Assembly: GCF_000003605.2 (NCBI RefSeq)
Contig: NW_003145786.1
Coordinates: forward strand, 308,781 to 327,525
Reading direction: 5' to 3'
Source: Saccoglossus kowalevskii
Taxonomy: Eukaryota > Hemichordata > Enteropneusta > Harrimaniidae
Length of the DNA: 18,745 bases
Shown: piece by piece, positions 11,501-18,745 of the stretch
Numbering within the stretch: the first letter of the stretch is position 1
Layout: every line of letters begins with the position of its first letter
The notes under the pieces: generated by a model
Told to the model about the DNA's origin: nothing
The model's input: only the letters and a program-made list of their open reading frames with translations
Database searches by the model: none
Program-made: the position numbers and the translations under genes

Positions 11501-13556
11501 AACATTTGTTATTTTTTCTCTGAACAACTTTCCCAAGCAGTCATCAAGCTGACCCAACTTGATTTAGTAGATACCATTTTCCTGAGTTGGCAAAGATGTC
11601 ACATCTAATGAACTTGAAATTGAGGTACATTGTGCAGAGCAAATGCAATCTAAGAAAACAGGATTGGAACACATTCACTTTTCAGTATCAATACATTGTT
11701 CCCTTAACTCTGTTTCCTCTGCCTTCACACATCAATGAATTTGATGAAAATACAAAATGACATATTTGGAATTGTTGGGACTCTCATTATTAAAATTGAT
11801 ACTGTATACACATACACACAGCATGAAAGATGTTAGCTTGTTGATTGCAATGATTAACAGCGAATTGACATGCCGAAAGAAACATCAATAAAATCTTGCC
11901 AATCATATTTTGTTTTCTCTGAATCAAGATGATGATGACAATGTTGAAGAGTTAGATCAAATCATGAAATGTAAGCGATATGACAGCATGCACACAGATG
12001 ACAAAGATTTGCATCTGCCTGGTACAATATGATCTCAATATTGATACAGCCTGCTAACCATACATACCAAAGTCAGGTATGGGGTCTATGAAATGATGCT
12101 TAACAAATAATGCTGTTTATTCACCCCATGATAGCACTGATATTACATACCAAACTCTCTTTCATGTTTGTCATTAAACTAATTAATTTGAAATAGTAAT
12201 TAAAAAATATACATATGGTCACTGTAAACTATGGGTCACATGTACATTTGTACATACCAGTGACAACTATTATACATTGAGATAGTTAAAAGAATTAAAA
12301 GTTATTTTGACAAGGACATTTAGTAAGTGTAACAAGGTTTAGCTATGCAGTGTAATGTAGTAAAAGATCTAGCTACTACAATGTCATATCAGAATTTTAG
12401 ATTTCTGTCATCAATAAAGGTCGTCTTGTTACAATATAAAAAGGAAAGTTGAAACCATTTATCTTCCTCAGCCAGAGTACAATCTGCCTATCCTTAAATT
12501 ATTCAAGTACAGAAAAATCACTGGAGATTTAAGCAAAACAAGGATTATATGTTCGTCAAAATCCAAAATGTCATGGAAAATTGTCAAAATTGGTACCTTT
12601 ACACTGGTTTCCATGGTGAGATTATATATCTCAAATTTGTGCTCAGAGCCTTGGGATGGAAAAATCATACTGATATAATTCAAACAAACTCACATAATTC
12701 AGTTTCCAGGGTGATAATATTTTTACATTATATAGGAGTAACCATAGGAGGTTCTCTCCCATAATGCATTGCATATGTGCAGTTACATGCTCAATAGAGC
12801 AAAATTTCTCTTGAACTGCCTTAGGTACTTCAACATAACTAGCCAAGTCCCTTGTATACAATCTAAATGCGAACACCCTCTTTGCTTGAGATTTGTGACA
12901 AGTAAAATACTGCTGGGAGGGCAATCAGGATAGACTCTCTCCAGGCACAGAGTAAATCATGCACCACAGAAATTGGATATTCCCTGATGAGTTGTGCAAG
13001 CTGATTGCAAACTAAGCATGCTAAATTCCATCATCTTCAGAAAGTCAACTTTGACCCCCTTCTTATTCTTCATCTGCTTGACGTTTTCTTTGTCACTGAC
13101 TGTCAACAAAAAAGGACACCACAAAACAAAATTCATGGTCTGAAAAACATCTAAAAAATAACCGCGACTTGAGAAAGTTAAATAATTTGTTTTTGCTATT
13201 GCCTTTAACCCAATCTGAGTGACATGGGTTAACAAAACTGTCACAAGAAAATTACACTAACGGCCCAGGTAGCGAAGTAAATGTCATACGTGTGTACAAG
13301 ATAACAGTTATTCAACAAAACATGCTAAATTAATATAAATTTTAAAATATGCCAAGGTTGATTTGATTTACAAGTTTGTTATCTGTGCATGTGCATTGTA
13401 AGTCTCATTTAAGCATTCAAAATGCTTTTTTTCTTTTCTTTTTATTTTACGTCCAGGTTTTCACGTAACACAGGTAAAAATCAATTCAAATGTTGGTAAC
13501 CAGGCAACAGAAAAGCCAACACAATTATCAAAATAGTCTCGAGGGGACAGGACCAC

Positions 13557-13569
13557 AAAAAAAAAAAAA
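13557..13569 (+). repeat. Poly-A run of 13
   Basis: Thirteen consecutive A within the CpG-richer block. I see no gene-like sequence just to its left that would make it the tail of a retrocopy. Confidence 0.9.
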
Positions 13570-14031
13570 GAGTGAAGTGCTGTGGGTAACGCCGAATAGT
13601 CGAAACTCTACTACTGTCCCTTCTAAAGAAACTACGGAAAATGAATACATGTATGATAATGACAGGGCCAAATAGAGAACAATGGCGATGCTGGATAGAG
13701 TATTGGCTGCTTTCCAAGTATGTCCCAAATCAACAGTCGGCTATGTGTTACTGCTCTAAGTATTTTGATGAAGTGCGTACATAACGTAGTAAGACGAACA
13801 AACACAGCTGTAACCGAAATAAATTATTTCACAAAACTAGAAGTGGTTTCACATCAGAAAATAAGGCAGTCCTTAGGCATACCCAAATTTTAGGCTTGTC
13901 TAAATTTTGTGTGTGAACACGATCCTAAATATTTATACCGACCTAAATAAGTCACGCTAAGAAGGGGTGCCGGGTTTGCTAGTTTCAATCCACAAGTTCG
14001 GCTGGCCTGACTAAAGTATGAACAAGCGCCA

Positions 14032-14043
14032 GATTACGTAATC
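14032..14043. promoter_or_regulatory. PAR-bZIP/E4BP4-type palindrome
   Basis: GATTACGTAATC is a perfect 12-base palindrome. Its core ATTACGTAAT fits the RTTAYGTAAY consensus of PAR-bZIP and NFIL3 factors (D-box). It lies in the CpG-richer block of the first intron. Binding is inferred from the consensus only. Confidence 0.3.
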
Positions 14044-14178
14044 ACCACTACCCTTGTTGTCTCCTAACTTATTCACAATCGCAAACGATGGTTGTGAGAA
14101 GTCAATTGAACTATCTAAAAAATAAAATCATAAAATCAAATGTCCTCTGTTCAACAGATCAAAACAAGCCATGTCCAA

Positions 14179-14196
14179 AATCGAATCGATTCGATT
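14179..14196. repeat. 18-base perfect palindrome
   Basis: AATCGAATCGATTCGATT equals its own reverse complement. The symmetry stops at once on both sides, so it is not the centre of a longer foldback element. It carries ATCGAT-type cores that could bind a dimeric factor. Confidence 0.9.
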
Positions 14197-15463
14197 GTTT
14201 GTACCCATTCTTCCCACCATCCATACTTCAAATTAGTTTGGAGAACTCCAGGACAATTTAAGACACTATTCCAATGATGCAAACTATGTGTTTTCATCGT
14301 GATTTACTATTTAAATACAGAAAAACGTTGAGGTCTATCACTCTTCTAACGTAACAAATCTGCATTCCAAAGAAAAAAGGGCGCTTTAGACCGGCCTAAA
14401 TAATGACGTTTTGACTGTGTGAAAACAAACCAAATTTTAATCTAGTTTATTCAACAAACAAATTGGGTCGGCCTTACACACATTAACTGTGAAACAGGCT
14501 TATTTCGTTTTTTTTTTCTGGAACAAAACTTATAAACAGACATTCCGTAGTTGCATCAATGGTGATTTGACAGTAACCACCTTGTTATAGGGTAACAGGC
14601 TAGTTAAACCATTATCTGGGCAAGTCAATTGTAAGAAATTCAAGATATCCACTATACAGTACTATGCTCACCTATTCTTTATGACGTTTGCAGCTGCTGC
14701 AGACATGGTTCAATCACAAGTAAAATTTCAAATCACAGGCTTTTGTGTAATTTATAATGCAATCATTGAATTTTCCATGGAAAGTCTGAATTGCCAAGAC
14801 TGATGTGTGTTGTTTATGAAAACTTGGAAACAGTAAAGTCATGGAAACCGTACAAATGTTCAGGTAGTTGCTGCATTATAAGCTAAACATAATAACTTGG
14901 CCAGCAAAAACTTTATCACAGTTAGCAATCAACTGACAAATTCTGATATCATTCCTTGAAATGTTAAAAAAACATTAATGGTTCACTTTGCAGTTTTCTT
15001 TTTCATAATGGGAATAAAATGAAGGGGCCCAAGGCCATGTCGCTAATTTCCTGTCAATTTCCCAACTCCTAACTAAGTACAGCAATCGCAATACCGATAC
15101 GCACAGATTTAGCAAAATTAATATAAATATGTGTTTGGATACACAATTGGCGTACTCTAAATAATTAATTTTTGGAATATGGTATTAAACAGAGCACTTT
15201 AGCTACAATCTTATTCTATAACTGAAAGAGAAACACACAAATCAAACTTGTCAAATTACTGCATGTCATATAGATAAAACCTTTTTGCAATTTTCTATGA
15301 ATTTACTACGACATTTCAAAGCTCAAATCAAAGTCAGTTTAGTTAATTTTGTGATGTAGATTTCATACAATATTCTCAATGTTATATATAATTGAATATT
15401 CAGGTAAGAGAACTCATAAAATTCCACCATTACATTGCATAAAGGTGTGACCTTAGTATGGGT

Positions 15464-15498
15464 TTCCCTTGGGAATCAGATGACGTGACAACGTCATC
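15464..15498. promoter_or_regulatory. EBF/COE-like palindrome next to a CRE-like inverted repeat
   Basis: TCCCTTGGGA at 15465-15474 matches the COE/EBF consensus TCCCNNGGGA exactly and extends to TTCCC-TT-GGGAA arms. Five bases downstream, GATGACGT and ACGTCATC form perfect 8-base arms around a 4-base spacer (15479-15498), each carrying a TGACGT half-site of the CREB/ATF kind. CAGCTG E-boxes follow at 15577-15582 and 15699-15704. COE factors and CREB act in neurons, where LAR receptors are expressed, so an intronic enhancer is a reasonable inference. No conservation evidence is available here. Confidence 0.35.
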
Positions 15499-17524
15499 CC
15501 TTTTCTGAGACAATTAAAGCCAGGTAAAAGAAACAGAATATTACATTACGTGTAAGAGTGTCTAGGCACTTATCGACAGCTGAGAAAATACCTACTCTCA
15601 GTAATATCCAAAATTGTTAAATCAAATTATATTTTTCATTGCCGTTTGCTTTTCATTAATAGCGGGAATGATATTTTAGCTGACTCGTAATTCAAGTCCA
15701 GCTGAGCTGACTGTCAGAGTACATGTAGAATCTAACAAATTCAAGGTTCATCAATAGAGTCATGAAAGTCTTTGAAATTGATCATATTTTGCCAATAGAT
15801 TGCTTGTAACTCAGATGTGAAAAAAAATGAGTTAACAACAGACCATATTTTTTAGATAAACATGACACTACATTACACCGATTACGGAGTTGAATATTTT
15901 ATTCCAACATTGAACTTCCAAAAATAGATCAAGGTTAAACAGAAAATAAACTGCACAAAGAGCAATAACAAAACTATACTGATCATCATTTAATTGGTGT
16001 TCCTTCAATGCAAACATTTTGTGAAGAATTGGACAGCCATTTAAAATATTTTTGTAGAAACCATGTATAAAAAGCGTAGCTTTAAACTACTAATCTGAAA
16101 TATCACATTCATTTTCTTTCAATGAAATGACTGATATACTCTGCTGTTACACACAAGTCCTACTAACAACATATCAATTTAATAGGAACCAGACACTGCC
16201 ATTACAACAAATATTCATTGGACACTTTAAATACCAAATATTTTAAATGATTTGTTAGTAAACAAACTGTCAAAAAGCAGGCGCTTAACTGACAGACTTT
16301 AGACAGTGAAATAGAACTATTTGGAAACCCAACAATTTGTCACCATTTCCAAAAACTGTCCCTAATTGTTGACGTCTCTGTCTACGGATATTTATACAAC
16401 AGCAAGCTTCAAAGACAACTAAACTGAAGCCGACAACAACAAAGACTAGACATTAGTTTGAGAGACGACAAAACAAGACAACAAATTGAGCCAGTACAAA
16501 GTCATACCGTGGGTCAGTCACAAGTCACTATACAAACACCAGGATGACCTGATGCTGAATCTCGGCCATTGTTGTTGCTGCTCTCAAATGGATCCTTTGT
16601 TCATCAGTTTACCAAGTTCATTATGCAAATGGCGGTAATGGGAGGCCAGCCACTTCAACTATACACATAGCCTCTGCACATCAAAGTCAAGGAAACTGAT
16701 AGAGGCCTTGCTGTGGGATTTTCTTTTTCAAGGGAAAGTTAGCCTCTAGCAGATGTAAGCAGCTGGACTGTTTTCATTTTGTGTGTTTGTTTTTTTTCTA
16801 TTTTAAATTAATGAATTTTAAACAATTTCCTATCATTGCAAAATGAAAGCTTATTCATCCCAAGATTGTTTATTTCTTTCCTTCCCAGAATAAGAAAAAA
16901 ATGTTATTCTTTGATATTTAAATAACTGTCACAGAAAAAAAACGTTAATAATTTTAAGCTTCAAACTTAACTGTTCAAGAGGATTGTTTCACCTTGTTTT
17001 CATTCAACTAAAGAATTTAAAAAATTACCATTTCTACTTGTAAGCAGAAAAGCTGATGAGTACAAAGAGAATTGTCTACTTCACTTGTTCACTTAAAGGC
17101 ACTACTACACTGGTTCAGAAAAGAATGAATTTTTAAACATCTACTCACTAATATGAATATTAAATGATCTAATCAACACACATATGTGAGATAAGAGAAC
17201 AGATTGGCAAATAAATATTATAAAACATTTTTAAAATGAATGACTAACATCATAAACAGGCAAAGAATGTACATTACTATCAAGCAGACATGATAAATAA
17301 CTAATTACTCATACAATGACTTGATGATTTAAACAGTTATCACAGTTGAATATTTATCAACAAACAAAAATGCAATCATCTTAAATTTTGACCTTGACAA
17401 CAAGATTGTCCTGCATTTTGAGGGTAACTAAATACTCACACCAAGGACATCTGGCATAATAAATAAATTTAAAATTATGCCATATTAATTTCTCAAGAAA
17501 AGAAAAAGAATATATAATACTTAC

Positions 17525-17600
17525 GTGCGTCGATATAAACTACTAGCACCAAAACTACGATAAAATACTGATAAAATGTGTTCATGTTCCAGCCCATCAT
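17525..17600 (-). CDS. Lar: LAR-type receptor tyrosine phosphatase, start exon (signal peptide)
   Basis: This is the coding part of the first translated exon and gives residues 1-25 plus one base of codon 26. The product begins MMGWNMNTFYQY, continues with a hydrophobic core FIVVLVLVVYI at about residues 13-23, and ends in DA before Gln26. This is a plausible signal peptide with cleavage near Ala25, which would send the receptor to the secretory pathway. The n-region has no Lys or Arg, which is slightly unusual. The start is well supported: an in-frame TAA lies only three codons upstream, and A is at -3. The adjacent second ATG has A at -3 and G at +4 and could be used instead. The exon ends CAC|GTAAGT, a strong donor in phase 1, matching the phase of the Ig1 exon. 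Assignment to LAR rests on the downstream Ig1 exon; the signal peptide alone is not diagnostic. An alternative signal exon further upstream cannot be excluded. Confidence 0.8.
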
Positions 17601-17688
17601 GGTCCTTATTTACAGATACATGGGATTAAAACTTTTCTTCCGTCGTCCAATAGTGTTAAGATATCCTTTATGACCAGATCGACTGCCG
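17601..17688 (-). other. Probable 5'UTR part of the start exon, with 3' splice site
   Basis: Upstream of the ATG on the minus strand is an acceptor-like sequence, TTTGTTTGTAG, with AG at 17690-17689. It is preceded by a good branch-point candidate, TTACTAAT, about 20 bases further upstream. If used, the start exon is 17525-17688 (164 bases) with an 88-base untranslated leader, and at least one further non-coding exon lies upstream. Many LAR-family genes in vertebrates have non-coding 5' exons. The leader carries a minimal upstream ORF (ATG TAT CTG TAA, 17610-17621) in the same frame as the main ORF, ending nine bases before the main ATG. Alternatively transcription starts nearby and the AG is unused. 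Confidence 0.5.
17610..17621 (-). promoter_or_regulatory. Three-codon upstream ORF in the leader
   Basis: The leader contains ATG TAT CTG TAA, encoding only Met-Tyr-Leu, with a C at -3 (weak context). It ends nine bases before the receptor ATG and is in the same frame, so its stop also fixes the receptor's N-terminus. Such short uORFs can dampen translation; whether this one does is inference. Confidence 0.4.
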
Positions 17689-17891
17689 CTACAAACAAAT
17701 GACACACACAATTAGTAAGGAATCCTAGTACGCGAGTTCACATCTATCGTTAGCTATTCCCCATCTTCGGCTATTTAGCGTAGTAATCCATACTGCTACA
17801 CATCTCCCACAACCACACTGCGCTTGTAAGGTTTCCTATACACAAACTGTGGCAGACAAACCCTTGACAAGCCAGGAGTGTTTCCAGCTCG

Positions 17892-18007
17892 TTTGCATGA
17901 CATAAATACTTAATTATTCATGCTTGTTGACATGCAAGGCTGCTGTGTTTATCAATCTACTGTCAGAGCAGCAAACAGCATAGGCCTGGACAAATATCGC
18001 ATGCAAA
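17892..18007. promoter_or_regulatory. Cluster of POU/octamer-like and homeodomain-like words
   Basis: TTTGCAT at 17892-17898 and its reverse complement ATGCAAA at 18001-18007 are octamer-core heptamers. ATGCAAG at about 17932 is a near match, and TAATTA at 17911-17916 is a homeodomain core. They lie about 200-320 bases upstream of the start exon. POU and homeodomain proteins commonly control neural genes. Short motifs of this sort recur by chance in A+T-rich DNA, so this is only a candidate regulatory module. Confidence 0.25.
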
Positions 18008-18563
18008 GGCTCAAATTTCAACTGCCTGACACCACCCAATGCTGGCCCCATTTCAGTCTCATTCACTGACTGACTAGTGAACAATTCCGGACTTTACTAA
18101 TTGACTTCCTTTTGTGTGTGGTAAAAAAAAATTTACTCAGTATGAGCTTGGTTTCAAATTAACACGTAACCCAACTGCTTAAATCTTTTATTCCTGGTAA
18201 AATTTTGATAATAACAATGCTGACAAACAGTGTGAGAGGCCAGCGATATAATTTTCAACAGGGGGAAAGAGGATGGAAGGGCCTACTAGGTCACTGATAA
18301 TCCTCAATATGGCTGCTAAACATACATTACACATCTGTCAAACCTACCAACATCCAATTTGAGATCGGGATCTCAACAAACAAATTCATGGAATTAAGAC
18401 TAAAATTGATTACAATAAAGGAATAGAAAAACTGAACAATAACAGATATATAATAACCAATATTTTATTTGTTGTCAAGGTTTATATAAACACAATAATT
18501 TATGAAAAAATATATTACTAAACAAGAAATATTCACAAATTCAATACAGCTACATTTTATTAA

Positions 18564-18594
18564 TTTCATAATATTCCTCATAAATATTATGAAA
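18564..18594. repeat. Inverted repeat, 12-base perfect arms
   Basis: TTTCATAATATT (18564-18575) and AATATTATGAAA (18583-18594) are perfect complements across a 7-base loop, in the very A+T-rich right end. Chance is a reasonable explanation at this composition. Confidence 0.8.
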
Positions 18595-18745
18595 CACTCT
18601 CAAAGGATTAAAGATGAGACAAGATCAAGACAAATAAGCAATTATTTAACACTCTTGGTGGGAACTATTTAAAAGATGGCTGATGAATTTTAATATAATA
18701 ATTTGTTTTAATAAATATTCTACATCATGCAATGACATATTCAAC

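Larger units (their letters stand above)
13440..14525. other. CpG-richer block with palindromes in the first intron
   Basis: I count about 34 CpG over about 1.09 kb, compared with about 7 in 10001-11000 and about 4 in 12001-13000. The block contains the D-box-like palindrome (14032-14043), an 18-base palindrome (14179-14196), a 13-base A run (13557-13569) and repeated CCTAAAT words. No coding frame is recognised. Either a regulatory element or a mobile-element remnant would fit. Confidence 0.4.
8560..17524 (-). other. First coding intron of the receptor gene (8965 bases)
   Basis: The intron is bounded by GTAAGT at 17524 and TTAACAG at 8560 and is phase 1. By reading I see no conserved exon inside it. 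8560-13400 is plain A+T-rich intron with short simple tracts, such as an imperfect CCA/CAC triplet tract at 10775-10796 and brief CA runs near 11130; open frames there (for example 12643-12924 minus and 12549-12764 plus) look like nothing known. 13440-14525 is richer in CpG and holds several palindromes. 14530-15450 is A+T-rich and unremarkable, apart from a small CpG cluster near 15080-15105. 15464-15704 holds a compact group of TF-like palindromes. 15720-17500 is A+T-rich again, with an ACA/GACAAC-rich low-complexity patch at about 16410-16490. Long first introns holding regulatory elements are usual for this family. Confidence 0.8.
17689..18745 (-). other. Upstream region of the receptor gene: 5' intron and/or promoter
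   Basis: No coding sequence is visible. Between about 17525 and 17900 CpG is clearly commoner than in the flanking intron (I count about 14), which suits a promoter-proximal or 5'UTR region. 17890-18010 holds POU/homeobox-like words. A CCAAT pentamer on the plus strand is at 18036-18040. From about 18380 to the end the DNA is extremely A+T-rich and includes a 12-base inverted repeat at 18564-18594. Whether the transcription start is here or further upstream depends on whether the acceptor at 17689-17690 is real. Confidence 0.45.

Noticed and set aside
12643-12924. 93-codon open frame on the minus strand, with overlapping plus frame 12549-12764
   Set aside because: The product resembles nothing I know, the frames overlap on both strands, and the composition is the same as the intron around them.
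13422-13480. Polypyrimidine tract plus AG and GTAAAA on the plus strand, resembling a 17-base microexon
   Set aside because: It is on the strand opposite to the only gene and has no partner exons; T-rich tracts before AG are common in this DNA.
13481-13728. Overlapping open frames on both strands around the poly-A run
   Set aside because: They owe their Lys-rich or Phe-rich stretch to the homopolymer and show no recognisable domain.
13970-14010. GTTTCAATCC resembling a tRNA T-loop
   Set aside because: No matching D-arm, anticodon stem or acceptor stem could be found nearby.
1-18745. CRISPR array, operon or prokaryotic mobile system
   Set aside because: No regularly spaced repeats, no dense coding and no ribosome-binding-site structure; the sequence is intron-dominated animal DNA.

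Overview
The window looks like animal (metazoan) nuclear DNA, most likely from an invertebrate bilaterian. It is A+T-rich, full of homopolymer runs and simple repeats, has no bacterial-style gene packing, and contains only two short coding segments, each bounded by GT-AG splice signals on the minus strand. I cannot name the species from the sequence.

I recognise one gene: the 5' end of a LAR-type receptor protein tyrosine phosphatase (the PTPRF/PTPRS/PTPRD family; Drosophila Lar), read right to left. The start exon (coding part 17525-17600) gives the ATG and a signal peptide. It ends in phase 1 at a GTAAGT donor. After an intron of 8965 bases comes exon 8278-8559, which encodes the complete first immunoglobulin domain. 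It begins after an AG acceptor, ends in phase 1 at a GTTAGT donor, and joins the start exon without disturbing the frame (C + AG = Gln26). The next intron runs off the left edge. Ig2, Ig3, the fibronectin repeats, the membrane span and the phosphatase domains must lie beyond position 1 on the minus strand. The N-terminal 119 codons plus one base are in hand.

Layout from left to right: 1-8277 is the partial second intron, with small repeats, a CpG-richer patch carrying a canonical CRE near 3.5-4.0 kb, another CpG-richer patch near 7.4-8.0 kb, and an AGAC/GTCT tract just downstream of the Ig1 donor. 8278-8559 is the Ig1 exon. 8560-17524 is the first coding intron, with a CpG-richer block at 13.4-14.5 kb and a compact EBF-like plus CRE-like palindrome pair at about 15.46-15.50 kb. 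17525-17688 is the start exon with probable 5'UTR. 17689-18745 is upstream sequence that could hold an untranslated-exon intron and/or promoter, followed by a very A+T-rich tail.

I found no RNA gene, CRISPR array, complete transposon or second convincing gene, and no evidence of a new biological system. The remaining open frames look like chance frames in intron DNA. The most useful follow-ups are the gene model itself, the conserved glycosaminoglycan-binding lysine loop, and the candidate intronic regulatory elements.
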